Below are positions 11,435 through 24,363 of a DNA stretch of 64,000 bases, piece by piece. Where the stretch lies: assembly GCA_036971475.1 (NCBI GenBank), contig JBAIZL010000003.1:49249342-49313341 (forward strand), in the 5' to 3' direction. Under the pieces are notes generated by a model that worked only from the letters and a program-made list of their open reading frames with translations, ran no database searches and had not been told where the DNA came from. Position 1 is the stretch's first letter. Each line of letters starts with the position of its first letter. Both the position numbers and the translations under genes were made by a program. The stretch is from Prosapia bicincta. Its lineage: Eukaryota > Arthropoda > Insecta > Hemiptera > Cercopidae.

Positions 11435-12734
11435 AAAGACTTGAACTGACTTCTTCGTAAATATATTGATTCGCCATTTTATAGAAGCTGAACCAATTTT
11501 CCAGCTTATTGTGTGCATTGTTATGTAAATATCTGTTGAGTGTTTCCAACTGCTTCGTACAACATAAAATGCACGCTAATAGTAATTTGAATAAGTAGCG
11601 TCAATCGATATTTATTCTATGCAAACTCTATTTATATAGAATTTTATATTATTTCACTTAAAATAATAATGTTTCAGTTTAATTGTTCAGCTATGTTTTA
11701 GAGAAATGTTTTATGTATTTCTTCATTAAATTTTGCAATTGTAAATGGTAATATACGAAAAAATAAATATTCTTAAACATAGCTCAATGCGACGCTGAAA
11801 TAATATTATTTTTATAATTTATTTGGAAATAAGTGTTGATTTTATTCGCGTTCCGATATTCTAATCCACAGATGCAAATTTTCTAATTTTATATTCGGAA
11901 CGTAACTTGTCAGGCTGTTAGGAATGCAAATAAATGCAAGAGCGACCAGGAAAGTAACTACAAACATCTGGGAAATGTCGCGCTTACAGAAGTAAACCTT
12001 TTTATATTATTTCTAATTTTACTTACAACTAGAACTAGTAAAGGTTTTGCATTAGCACATTTAGCATCTGGGTTAACTTAAGGAATTCTTACGTATTAAA
12101 AGTTTAATAACATACTTCATGAATTAATTCTTGGTCTAGCCACATTCGCTCATACCCGCTGAATGTGGGATTCCTATTTGATCAGGTAAGCAACTATCTT
12201 CGAACCTTACTTTCCCCAATGTGTTCAGTAACATGGGGTCTGTTATTTTCCTTCCTTGCTTACATCTGTAATTAGCCGTTACGAAAGGATTTTAGAATTT
12301 TTATTTTACAATTCGGCACCAATACTTACACGAGGGAGATTAAATGTGGTAAATTCGTTTTACTAGTTATCCCGCTTCTCAGTATTAAAGGAAACAAAAT
12401 ATAACTCTTTAAAACTATTAAATACTAAAAAACAACACAATATTTCTTTATTATTTTAACCTTGGAAATTTTATGCAAACTGATTTCTACCGTAAAAACC
12501 GGTAATATAACAACCAGAGGAAACGGGAGCACGATCCTTTTAGATTGTTACCACAAACCTTTAAATGAACTAACCTCACCAAACATTGGTAGAATAATAA
12601 TGGATTGTTGAAAACTACTTTAATAATAGCCTAACTCAACAAAACTTCACTCAAACTAATCTAGAAAAAACAATACCCCCTTGCTTCCACTGTTTAAACT
12701 AACTTAACCTAACCTAAATTACATACATGACCTC
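11037..12734. other. AT-rich noncoding DNA
   Basis: Apart from the TA tract listed below, no gene, RNA or repeat was recognised. A short CTAACTTAACCTAACCTAA run near 12700 is too short to be telomeric. Confidence 0.5.
11391..11431. repeat. (TA)n microsatellite
   Basis: About 41 bp of pure TA. The flanking open frames on the minus strand are produced by this tract. Confidence 0.97.
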
Positions 12735-12795
12735 AAGGGAAAACCGCCAGAAGCAGGCATCAATGGAGCGACGTTTCGAAACGCGTCAGCAGTCT
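12735..12795 (+). other. Penelope-terminus-like motif remnant
   Basis: GAAACGCGTCAGCA (12778-12791) is shared exactly with the minus strand at 56471-56484, which sits just downstream of a GIY-YIG remnant. Here it overlaps the palindrome CGTTTCGAAACG (12772-12783). GAAACGCGTC-type sequences are characteristic of the hammerhead-bearing termini of Penelope-like elements. The CTGATGA half is not recognisable, so this is at most a fragment. Confidence 0.3.
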
Positions 12796-13034
12796 TAAGT
12801 TGTTATATTTTGCATTCACTTCATTGAAAATAACATTTTTGTATTAGGATGATCTTACTCCACACTTTGCAACTCTCCTCTAGATCTTATCGTTTCTCTT
12901 TAGACCTACAGCTAGTTATCTATCTCTAGCCGTGCTCTACTACGGTGAGGCCACATGAAGTTAGATAGTTACTTTTCCGTAAAGTTACAATGGCATTTTA
13001 TAACTGCATTTTGCCCTAATTCTTATGAAATATA

Positions 13035-13060
13035 AACACACACGCACGCCAACACACACA

Positions 13061-13132
<72 letters not shown>
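13035..13132. repeat. Compound (CA)n(CT)n(CA)n microsatellite
   Basis: CA with CG steps, then a CT block, then about 52 bp of pure CA. Confidence 0.97.
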
Positions 13133-13135
<3 letters not shown>

Positions 13136-15145
13136 ACGGGCCTTTCTACTTACTATCTATACTCAACTATTCTTATTTTTACTTCTTTTATTTATTTACT
13201 CCTTACCTACAACTTATTTATTTCCTTCAATAATTCAATCACTACCTTTTTCTATTTCCACTATTATTCTTCTACCTTCGTCATTCATATTTGTTTATAT
13301 ATTATTCTCCGAGACCCCTTACCTGGCAAAAATTAGGACCTACCTTTCCTAATACCTAGTTGATCCTGTCCGTTCTCCTATGTCTCCCTAATACTTACCA
13401 GTTGCCCTGCAATGGTAGAATGACCTAGGAGGAATTTTGGCCTGTAACATCCTTGCCTAGATCTCCTAGGAATTAATTCCTAGATTTCGTATGGAAAACC
13501 AAATAGCGGAGTATTTCCTTATACTAGCATATTACTCGGGGTGGGGTGTCTGCTATTTGAGGCGTTTGGTACTTGGAAACCTATTGGTAAGAAACTGTGA
13601 AATTGTTGTCATTTAGTTAAATCATAACTAATGACAGCTAATTGGAAAATCAAATTTTTTTTTATTTATATGGTAGTAAAGTATGCACACATTTACAGGC
13701 ATTAATTATTTATTTAATCTAGCACCTAGACCCCTATCACAACATCATCAAAATCATTAAATTTTATCTTGAATATCTGTAGTAAATTCATATCAATTAA
13801 AGTCTATTTGATGATTAATTTGTTAGATAATTTATGTGTTTTAATTATTTATAAAATTAATATTATTCACTAAAGAATTTAATATTTGCAGAAAAATTAA
13901 AATAACTCCTTGCTACACCTTGGCTATATTCTCTTTATAAAACAAATTAAAGTAACATTCTTCCTGCGTTTGCTTAAATTTTTCCCAGTGAGTTTTATAT
14001 AATATAAGAATACTTGAAATTATTTATATATATTTTAGCGTTTAATTTATATTAAACTCCCCCTATTAAATATTTAATTCTTCACTTCTTACTCAATTCC
14101 CAATAAAATCTTACTTACTCATCAATCATAGCATATCATTATATAATTTATAATTATTTTATTATAATAAATAATTCTATTCCCCTCTGTATATATTTGC
14201 CAAAGATTTATCATTTTTTTGAATGAAAATATATTATGTTTTATTAGTATTTACGTGAAATATCTTTCTTTATATATCTTCTTATAGGTATAACCTTAAT
14301 AATTTAAAATATAATAAATTTCTGTAAATTTATATTTGAACAATTTTAAATGAATTTAAGTAAAGCCAAATCTGTTCTAGAAATTGTTTTTTTTTTAAAT
14401 TTAACAAATTTACTCGAAATTATTCTTTAAGAAGCAAAGTTAAGCATGACTGGATTGGACTTGCCTTTGAAGGAAAACGTCATCTTCATTCGCATGTTTT
14501 TGCCAGCAATTGGATGCTGATCCCGCCCGGAATGGTTTAGGAATGTTCCATTTCCTCTCCTGTTTTCTTGCGATGAGTCCCTCTTCTCCAGTTAGTTGGC
14601 TGCATACTCCAATCTCTTCTTCTTTACAAATTTAATAATTACAAGTGAAATACATATTATAAATTACCCGTTATCTGTTAATTTTTAAAACTTTATCGTT
14701 CCGTTCGTAATGACTCTATTGCGGTAATTTTACCTTGAGAAATTTGTACTAACATTATAGTTCCTGGCAAGGCTAAGGATTAACTCCTTAGCCCGCCAGG
14801 ATGATGTCAAAGAAAACTTGAAAAGAACACCTGCTCGTATATCTTATCTGCCTGGTGTCTCGAATCCAATTCTTCCCATTCAACTCTCTCAATCAACTAA
14901 CCAGCATTTGGCATCCAGAACGCTCTTTCCCACTCCTACCTTTAACTTCTTTGACTTTGATCTTTGCGATTAGTTTGTAAAATCTTTTAAAATGATTTGG
15001 CTTTACCGTAACTATTTGTTTTATAATTATTATTCCTTTAGTCTTGTTGCATTTTATTTGAATATTCTTTTATTAAAATTTATTTTTTAAATTATTTAAT
15101 AAATTTCGGCTTTCAAGCCTTCAAACAGCATTTTTGCCCGTTTGT
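13133..15145. other. Noncoding DNA with two notable inverted repeats
   Basis: AT-rich, with GC-richer islets at 13.3-13.6 and 14.45-14.96 kb. CTAGGAATTAATTCCTAG (13466-13483) is a perfect 18-bp palindrome. No coding frame was recognised. Confidence 0.5.
14763..14800. other. GC-rich hairpin
   Basis: CCTGGC pairs with GCCAGG, and inside it GGCTAAGGA pairs with TCCTTAGCC around a TTAAC loop, with a small AA/C internal bulge. Fifteen base pairs in 38 nt stand out in AT-rich DNA. It could be a transposon subterminal hairpin or chance. No poly-T follows and no RNA gene is assigned. Confidence 0.5.
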
Positions 15146-15240
15146 ACACACACACACACACACACACACCCTACACACACGAGCGCGCACACACACACAC
15201 ACACACGCGCGCGCACACACACAAACACACGCGCGCGCGT
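15146..15240. repeat. Compound (CA)n/(CG)n microsatellite
   Basis: Alternating CA tracts with CGCGCGCG blocks. This is a strictly purine-pyrimidine alternating stretch and leads into the F module. Confidence 0.95.
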
Positions 15241-15299
15241 TTGTTACTTTGTTGTACCTAGTTTGTTTACTTTTCATGTAGGTTTAAGAGTTTAATCTC

Positions 15300-15975
15300 A
15301 CGAGATCGGAATGCAATGTTAGATGAGAGGTGAAGTGATGAAGTTTGATAAATTTAAAGTGGTCCAAATTAATTTTATATGTTGTATGGATTTACGAGAT
15401 AAGACGGCGCTAAATATGCAATTCAGGTGCAGGTATGTATATAGCCCATGGTTTACTTGTGATTACCCTGAAAATAGACAACTGCCTATGCTAGAAACGA
15501 GTTCTTTCATAATTTTTAAAACAAAGTTGCTTGACCAAGGTATCGTTGTGTGTGTTTGTATGTCCGTTAGGTTAGTTTACTTGTGCGTTTACACATTTAC
15601 TTTCCCCAACGTTGAAATGCTAGGTTTGAAAAGAGAGTTTAATTGGTAACATTGAACATACAAACGTAAAATACTTTTCCAAATATTTACATTAACCTGA
15701 TAAAATCGACCTTGACGTAATAGGGTAGCTGGAGTGGGGGGACAAGAGCAGGGATAAACGGAGGCAAACATCGGGCTATACAAGCCTTAGAGATATCGTA
15801 ATAAGGCGTATCTGTAATAAGTTCATGGTACAAGTTTGCTTGGGTGTAACTGGAAATCCGTTATAGCAAATGTGTTATAATAAAACTATACATTTAGTAA
15901 TAAACAAAGGAATATCCTGGTGTATGGGAATGAAGGAAAGATCATTTAGGAGTATTTATCTACCCAACTTACTCC
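15300..15975 (+). repeat. F module of the microsatellite-linked family, copy 1
   Basis: It matches 22763-23410 in the same orientation. Anchors are GGTGAAGTGATGAAGTTT, GACGGCGCTAAATA, TTAATTTTTAAAA, TAGGGTAGCTG, ACTATACATTTAGT and TACTCCTG. A 108-codon open frame (15323-15649) is not preserved in the second copy, so it is not treated as a gene. Confidence 0.8.
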
Positions 15976-16428
15976 TGTGTGCGTGAGTATCTCTGTAACT
16001 CTTTTACATTCTTTGCTTTGTAAAAGTATTAACTCCTTACTATTTACATTGTAACTATCTTACATTACAAATCCTATTTTTACGTCTTGGACCCGATCGT
16101 GTTTTTTTTATAAATTTCAATCCGATTTAATGTTGTACTCTCAGTTGTAATCTTTGGTTACATATGTAAAACTTAAACTATATTCATGTCTATTGATATG
16201 TTACATATTAGGTTTTTCAATACTTAATTTCATTCGATATTATACGGAAACGTAGTTTGTTAGTGATTCAATGAACTACTAAAAACAAAACTTAAATTTA
16301 TAATTGTTTCTTAGAAACGGACTTTTTGAAGAACATATTAGGTTTTTATTAACACTCATTGTCTTCCTGTAACTGGCCGACATGTACGGAAGAAGTGCGA
16401 TACATCTGCTCCTAAGCATGGCGAATCT
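15976..16428 (+). repeat. B module, copy 2
   Basis: It begins at GTGCGTGAGTATCTCTGTAAC and runs through TTAGTGATTCAATGAACTAC to CCTAAGCATGGCG, where a very long GT tract begins. It is the only copy in which F, a minimal GT junction, B and a long GT tract appear in one run. Confidence 0.8.
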
Positions 16429-16940
<512 letters not shown>

Positions 16941-17122
16941 GAGTATCTCTGTAACTGTTGTACATTTGCAGACAGTAAATAGTCGAGAGTTTCAAAACAG
17001 ACCTCTTCTGAAAATGCTTTTTTGTTTTGGAAGAGTATTAACTACTTACAATTAGGATTGTAACGAACTTGTATAATCCTGTTAAATCCTGTTACTATAC
17101 ATATTAGGTCTTTTAAAATTCA
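16941..17122 (+). repeat. B module, truncated copy 3
   Basis: It starts at GTGAGTATCTCTGTAACTG and stops near TATTAGGTCTTTTAAAATTC. A different, GC-richer repeat (E) then begins, so B is probably interrupted by that insertion. Confidence 0.75.
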
Positions 17123-17530
17123 TTTTTTTCCTGGGTCTGAGCCTCCAAGACCCGCCCAGCCCTCGTGGCAGCCAACCTCTAGCAAGCTACCTCCGTCTCA
17201 CATGCGCATGCGGTTAGTATCCCTACAGTGAGTGAAGGAAACGAGATTGATTGCCCATGTACCAAGCTCATAAGCTCTTTCCATGCATAATCAGGAGATA
17301 GTGAAATGAAACAGTACTCTAAGTGTCGCGCTAAGATCGGGATGAAAAAACCTGGCAAGAAAGAAACCCTGCCAGGGAAATTCCTGCGGCAGATCATGCA
17401 GGAACCCTGGGGGCCTTGGATCACCTTATGCTAAGGAATAAGGAGAGGTATTACCTTGAAAATACCTTGTTAGTGAGTCTATGGCAGGAATGACTAGCAC
17501 CTCTTCTTCTGCTGCCTCCTCGAAACTGAA
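17123..17530 (-). repeat. 0.4-kb dispersed repeat E, copy 1
   Basis: It is the reverse complement of about 47960-48372, roughly 89% identical over the part compared. A third fragment lies at 41690-41780. On this strand sense the unit encodes an 81-codon frame (17179-17424, minus). Over its last 72 codons it aligns without gaps to a 72-codon frame at 48100-48318. I counted 13 replacement and 6 silent codon differences, about what neutral drift gives, so a functional peptide is not supported. It is probably a piece of a larger mobile element of unknown class. Confidence 0.75.
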
Positions 17531-18417
17531 AAGGCATGCAATCAAATTAGTACTTCCGTTGGGGCTACGCTGCGGCCCTGGAGACGTGCCCCTGCGCCAC
17601 CTGGAACATAACTGTGAAGCAGAATGCAGGTTATAAACCTACCAGGAGTAGATTGTTCGGCACTTGGGGACAACTACCCCTAACTCGGCCTGTACGTAAC
17701 CTAGGACTATAGGGGTAGTTTTGGATGATGCAGGGGGATGATGCGGATTTGATCCTAGCCTTGGGGGTGGATTCGACTACGTTTAGAGGGGTAGGGGGTA
17801 GTTTTTCGAACAAATTTAATTCTAACCTACTGACCTAAGCTAGCCAAAATAGATCCAACCTAACCTAACCTACGTGTTGGGGGTGATCTCAGTCTCGTTC
17901 TGGACCATCCCCGGGAGAGTATAGGGGTCGTTATGGATGACGGCGGCTCTGAATGGCCTTGGTCCTAGACTATGGGGCGGGTTTGACTATGTCTAGAGGT
18001 AGTTTTTGGAAAAAACTTTAATCAAGTAGGCGCAAAAACCTACCCTTATGACATCCTCAGCCACGTTCAAGACCCTCCCCGGAGGCAGCTTCCGGCGTGG
18101 GGTTATCTTGTGGAAAGATTTTATATATCTGAAGACGTATCCACGCTCGAACGACACTAGGCAGTAGGCCCACCCTAAAATGAATCGTCTACCCCTAAAC
18201 GTTTTGGGTAAAGAGGGGCACGAGTCTATTGCTAAACTAATAAACAATACAGCGGGCTAACCACCCAAAGGCGATCCCTGACGAGCCAGCGCCCCACGCT
18301 ACAGATATAAATTATCTAAAAACATACCAGAACACGGTGTCGCTACAGAGGTATCTAGTATGGCCCACCTCTAAAGGTGAAAAAACTAGAAAGGCTATCA
18401 TTGTATGAAATAATGTC
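17531..18417. repeat. GC-richer insert with an internal ~215-bp duplication
   Basis: Base composition differs sharply from the flanks. About 17710-17822 and 17925-18022 are diverged tandem copies. Both carry ATAGGGGT, TTGGATGATG/TATGGATGAC, GGGTTTGACTA-type and GGTAGTTTTT blocks. A short CCTAACCTAACCTA run lies between them (about 17857). No protein was recognised. It probably belongs to the same insertion as repeat E and the 74-bp array. Confidence 0.55.
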
Positions 18418-18892
18418 AACCAACCTAGATAGAGGGTGATACCTCTGGGCTCACAACCCTCCTAGATAGTTGCTGGGACCTCAGATATCACAACCAACCT
18501 AGATAGAGGGTGAGACCTCTGGGATCACAACCCTCCTAGATAGTTGCTAGGACCTCAGATATCACAACCAACCTAGATAGAGGATGAGACCTCTGGGACC
18601 ACAACCCTCCTAGATAGTTGCTGGGACCTCAGATATCACAACCAACCTAGATAGAGGGTGAGACTTCTGGGGGGTCAACCCTCCTAGATAGGGTCTGAGA
18701 ACTCAGAGATAACAATCCTCCTAGAAAGAAACAGAGTCCTCAAAGATCGTTACCCTCCTAGAAATGGAGTGAGACCTCGGAGATCAGTCCTAGAAAAGAG
18801 TAAGATTTCAGAGATTGCAACTCTCCTACTTGGGGGCTAAGAGATGGCAACCCACTTAGTGGGGAAGCTGGGTTAAGACCTCAGAGATGGCA
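18418..18892. repeat. 74-bp tandem repeat made of two diverged 37-bp halves
   Basis: CAACCTAGAT recurs at 18421, 18495, 18569 and 18643, a constant 74-bp period. Each unit holds two related 37-bp halves, one with CCTAGATAGAGGG and one with CCTAGATAGTTGC. Both end in a GACCTC...CACAAC segment. After about 18700 the repeats decay into irregular 30-40-bp units that keep CCTCCTAGAA and GAGATC-like words. Confidence 0.9.
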
Positions 18893-18901
18893 AATCCCCC
18901 C

Positions 18902-19473
<572 letters not shown>

Positions 19474-20021
19474 AGTTTTTGAACAACTTGATACGCTGAT
19501 ACGTTAGTTAAGCAACATTGGTTTTTAATAAATAAATGTTATATTTCAAACAATATTAAAAAAATATTGTACATCCGAATACACTTCAATAAATAACACT
19601 AAATTAAGAGCTTTTATGGTCATACTTTTCTCTATCGACTTCTATAACTGACATTATTATGTTAATAGAATACTACATTATGTTCAGGTAATGTTAACTC
19701 GCCATTCCTTTACTTTTGGGCGATACGAAGTTCCCCGGGTCAGTTCGTCATCAATAAAATTGGTGCTGTCAGATAGATGTTCGGAAGTGGGAATTTGCTT
19801 CTATATTTAATTTCACAGACTAAACTCTAACTTATAAAATGTAAAAGAAATATATTATTGTGTTCGTGTCCAGTAATGTTATATTTTACCAATGTATGGG
19901 TTCTTATAAGAACGACAAATGGTGAATTTATAATAAACCTTTCAATATACAAATCCCTTGCATCTAGATATTTAAATTATAAACATGTTCACTTTCTGTC
20001 GTATTTATAAAACAAATATAT
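19474..20021. other. AT-rich noncoding DNA
   Basis: Nothing recognised between the compound microsatellite and repeat A copy 2. Confidence 0.5.
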
Positions 20022-21440
20022 TTAATATTGTGTGTCCTCGAATTACCGACAGTACAATCAATATTGGCGAGAGAAGACATACTTCGTGATCTAAGAAGTC
20101 ACGACCAAAATAAACCTTGTGGTGACGGATCACAAAATGTGACATTTTTCAAAAAATACAAAAACACTTTGCTATAACACAGACACAAAAATTAGTAATT
20201 AAAATTTTTTAAATGGAAAATAGCACAATACTACAATATAGCTACATTACAATCCATCCAATTAGAATGGATTTGTTTCTTTTTAAATAATATTACACAA
20301 GGTAAACAGTTGAAAGTTAAACACGGCCTCCTTGTTTTTGCGACGATGCAGAAACCTATACACGAATGGAGGACACTCCAATTGTCAATCATTTTGCTTA
20401 TCTTAGCACTAAGAAAGCACATATCTTGTTTTGTTTCTTGATAAGACACTTGGTTTTAGGTAAAAGCAAATTACTTGTTATTAAAAACTTGGTTTTTTTA
20501 ACCAAATGAGTTTTACATTCATCCTGGGTTTTGGATTTTTACATTCTGAAGGGGGAATGGGAGCTGATTCATACCAAAAGGGAAACATTAAACGTTATTT
20601 TTCTTCATTCTAACGCTCAGAGACAAAAGTTAACAACAAAGGGTTAAATACATCTTATTTTATACACTTTCCAAATTTGAAAAGTGCCTAATGAACATAA
20701 TTTTGAGTACAAATCTTGTGTATTTGGTGTATCAAATTATAGACTTGAAGTAAACAACCAGGTATGAAAAGCAAACTTTAATTGTTTATTTTCATAAACT
20801 AAAATTCCACAAAGAATTAATTATTCTGAAGGACTTTTATAAAAGTGGTTTAGGAAATTCATTTTCTGTTATTCTGTCATCAATACATGCCACGTTTAGC
20901 CCACTTAAGGCTTGATATTAATTCAATATTTATTTTCTTTATCATATAGTCAACTAAAAATCTATTTTAGTCCTCAAGAGTATAAAAAAGACATAATCCT
21001 CCAGGGGGAGGGGGTATTACATTTCCCCACGCATCTTTAACTCGCGTTTAAGTGTGATTAATTGATTTATTCCTGTGAAAAAATAAAATAAACCATTATA
21101 TACCAAACGACATATATAATAAAATTATTCTTATTTTAATAATTTTAGTTTATATTAATTTTTACGGACAGCTGTTACTTCCCATTCACTAGTTACTCAT
21201 AGCTATAGCTTTGTTTTTTCCTTTGCGAGCAGTATAATATCGTTTTGAAATTTGCATATTGTGAAAATAGTAATTATTTGAGCTGTTAAAAATATTTTGT
21301 AGTGATATCTTTCGTAAATTATTTAATTGGGAATTTTTTAATCGCTCCCTCCAATTATATCTTTGAGGTGGAAAAATTACATACATTTTTCATATCATAT
21401 GTCGAGAAAACGGTTTAAAGGCTACGAAATAAAAATTTAC
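20022..21440 (+). repeat. 1.4-kb dispersed repeat A, copy 2
   Basis: Same orientation and nearly identical to 5398-6825, including the distinctive GAAGGGGGAATGGGAGCTGA and CCAGGGGGAGGGGGTATTAC strings. At its right edge it joins module B directly (CTGTTGTACATTTGCAGACG), which marks an insertion or recombination junction. Confidence 0.85.
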
Positions 21441-21824
21441 TGTTGTACATTTGCAGACGGTAAATAGTAGAGAGTTTCAAAACAAACCTCTTCTCAAAAT
21501 GCTATTTTGATTTGGAAGAGTATTAACTACTTACAACTAGGATTGTAACGAGCTTGTATTATAAATCTTGTTTTAACTTTTTTTTAATAAATTTCCAGTG
21601 TATTGTACATTTTGTTGTTTTACTTAATTTTATGCTTATTTTAAGGTGTTTTTCAGTTCTAATTCCTTAAATACGTATTTTACGTATGTAATATTTACGG
21701 TCTTTTTTCCTTTTATAATCATAGAGTAATGCTAAAAAGAAAATGTTTTAAAAAACATTAAACAGATGTATATCAAGAGATATATCTACGAGGAACTCGT
21801 ATTTCATACACATTACATTGTATT

Positions 21825-21830
<6 letters not shown>
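21441..21830 (+). repeat. B start fused to M2 end
   Basis: B landmarks run to about 21690 (ACGTATGTAATATTTACGG). The sequence then jumps to the last 130 bp of M2 (TCCTTTTATAATCATAGAG to CGTATTTCATACACATTAC). The middle of the family is deleted in this copy. Confidence 0.75.
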
Positions 21831-21916
<86 letters not shown>

Positions 21917-22047
21917 TTGTGTGTGTGTGTCTATGTGAGTTTGTGTCTGAGTGTGTGTGTGTGTGTGTGTTTGTGTAAGTGTGAGAGTGGGTTTGTGTGT
22001 GTACTTATTCGTGTGTGTGTGTGTGTGTATGTTGTTTTGTGTGCGTG

Positions 22048-22105
<58 letters not shown>
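21831..22105. repeat. Compound (CA)n(TA)n(GT)n microsatellite
   Basis: CA at 21831-21884, TA at 21885-21910 and interrupted GT at 21911-22105. The strand polarity flips through the TA core, so the outer CA and GT parts are mutually complementary and can fold back. Confidence 0.97.
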
Positions 22106-22106
<1 letters not shown>

Positions 22107-22380
22107 CTGAGTATCTCTGTAACTGTTATACATTTGCAGACGGTACAAAACTCTTCTCAAAATGCTTTTTTGTTTTGGAAGAGTATTAACTACTTACAAT
22201 GAGGATTGTAACGAACTTGTTATAAATCCTGTTTTATCTTTTTTTTATAAATTTCCAGTGTATTCATTTTGTTGTGTTACTTAATTGTATGTCTAATTTT
22301 ACGTTGTTTTTCAGTTTTAATCCCTTGAATACGTATTTTACGTATGTAATATTTAAAATATCTTCATGCCATTTGTCACG
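22106..22380 (+). repeat. B module, short copy
   Basis: It starts at GAGTATCTCTGTAACTG, has a deletion after GCAGACGGTAC, and ends at CATGCCATTTGTCACG, where a CA tract begins. Confidence 0.75.
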
Positions 22381-22465
22381 AACACACGCTCGCACACATA
22401 CACAAACGCACGAAAACACACACACACACTCACACTCATTCACAATTACTCACACTCACATAACA

Positions 22466-22520
<55 letters not shown>

Positions 22521-22579
22521 TCACACTCATTCACAATTACTCACACTCACATAACACAAACACACACATACACACACAA

Positions 22580-22611
<32 letters not shown>

Positions 22612-22618
22612 ACTCACA

Positions 22619-22668
<50 letters not shown>

Positions 22669-22714
22669 CACACACAAACACAAACACACACACACACACA
22701 CAAAACCACTCACA

Positions 22715-22757
<43 letters not shown>
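22381..22757. repeat. Long (CA)n microsatellite with TCACACTCAT-type interruptions
   Basis: About 375 bp. A larger block with TCATTCACAATTACTCACAC occurs twice (near 22437 and 22528), which shows a roughly 91-bp internal duplication of the interrupted tract. Confidence 0.95.
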
Positions 22758-22759
<2 letters not shown>

Positions 22760-24120
22760 TAATGCAATGTCAGAAAAGATGTGAAATGGTGAAGTTTTTT
22801 TATAATGGTGCAAATACATGTTATGTGTTGTATGAGATTACGAGTTTAGACGGCGCTAAATAGGCAAAACAGGTACAGGTTTGTTTAGGGGCTTCATTTT
22901 ATCTTTGTTTCCTATGAAACTACCGCTTACGATTCTAGAATCATTTTATTAATTTTTAAAATAACATAGCTTCAATATGCTTTTCTTGTGTGTGTTTGTG
23001 CGCAAACTCACTTGTTGTTTACTTTTCCCAACGTCGTAATGCAACGATGGAAAAGAGAAATTAAATGGGAACATTGAAGGGGCGAACGCAAAATAATTCT
23101 GAAGGATTAGGGTAGCTGTAGGGGGGGTATTTGTACCTGGATAAGCTAATGCAAAAATTGGGATATACGAGCCCTAGATATAGTCGTATCTGTAATTAGA
23201 TTGTGTTACATGTTCGCGTTGGTATAACTGGTAATTTCTAACTAAGTAAATATTTGTTAACTAATATTAAATTTCTTAGATTTATATGTTATAATGAAAC
23301 TATACATTTAGTCCTAAACAGAGAAATATCCTGCTTTATGGGCATGAAAGATAAATCATTCAGGAGGATTTACCTACCCAACATACTCCTGAGTGCGCGT
23401 GGATGTGTGTGCGCGTGAGTATAGGTAAATAGTAGAGAGTTTCGAAACAAACCTCTTCTCAAAATGTTTCTCTGTTTAAGACTACTTACAATTTGGGTTG
23501 TAACGAACTTGTATTATAAATCCTGTTTTTGAGATCTTGTTTCCGATAGTGGTGTTTTATAAATTTTGAGTGTAACATACATTTTGTTGAGTTACCTAAT
23601 TTTATGTCTGAATTTATGTTGTATTTTCAGTTTTAATTCTTGAATACGTATTTTACATATGTAATTATATATGTATTAGAATATATTCTAGTCATTTGAT
23701 ACGTTAGGTTTTGTAATACTTAATTTCTACCTTAATCATGCAGAAACGCAATCTGTTAGTGATTCAATAAATTACTAAAAACAAAACCTAAATCTATATT
23801 TGTTGCTTAGAAACGGACTTTTTGCACATGTTATTACGTTTTTTTTAACAACTCATGTCCCTCTGTAATGGACGGACATGTACGGAAGAGGTGCGATACA
23901 CCTGTCCCTAAGCGTGGCGCCTGTGTAAGGGTGACTTCGATAGGTGAAAAACGTTCCACATTTTTCCGCACTACTCTATAGGCTACTCTATATTTATATA
24001 GTATTGCTACATAGAAAATGTTAAAAAAAAAGCATTAAAAAGATAGTACCCTGAAACTCATGCACGAAGGACTCGTATTTCATACACAATACATTGTATT
24101 TGCCCTATATGTGTAAATTT
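22758..24120 (+). repeat. Most complete F-B-M2 copy of the microsatellite-linked family
   Basis: F spans about 22763-23410, B about 23411-23890 and M2 about 23890-24115, in that order. A CA tract lies before it and a GATA tract after it. The GT junction between F and B is reduced to a few GTGTGCGCG steps. This copy suggests the family order CA-F-(GT)n-B-M2-CA. It has no coding frame, LTR or terminal inverted repeat, so it is a non-autonomous dispersed repeat of unknown mechanism. Confidence 0.75.
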
Positions 24121-24125
24121 TGTTA

Positions 24126-24165
24126 TTAGATAGATAGATAGATAGAAAGATAGATAGATAGATAA

Positions 24166-24204
<39 letters not shown>

Positions 24205-24209
24205 TATAG

Positions 24210-24261
<52 letters not shown>

Positions 24262-24279
24262 GTAGATAGATAGATAGAT

Positions 24280-24331
<52 letters not shown>

Positions 24332-24363
24332 AGAGAGAGAGAGAGGGAGAGAGAGAGAGAGAG
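24126..24363. repeat. (GATA)n followed by (GA)n microsatellite
   Basis: About 155 bp of GATA/TAGA tetranucleotide with few interruptions, then about 80 bp of GA with GGGGGG and GGGA interruptions. It abuts the last M2 module. Confidence 0.97.

Noticed and set aside
13353..13370. TACCTAGTTGATCCTGTC resembling the start of 18S rRNA
   Set aside because: The resemblance ends after about 18 bases and no further rRNA sequence follows.
14430..14470. AGTTAAGCATGAC resembling the 5S rRNA internal promoter
   Set aside because: Only one box-like word. Box C and the rest of 5S are absent at the right spacing.
15323..15649. 108-codon frame in module F as a gene
   Set aside because: The frame is not kept in the second F copy at 22.76 kb.
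17857..17875. CCTAACCTAACCTA as insect telomere repeat
   Set aside because: Only two to three units, internal, inside a GC-rich insert. A similar short run near 12700 is equally weak.
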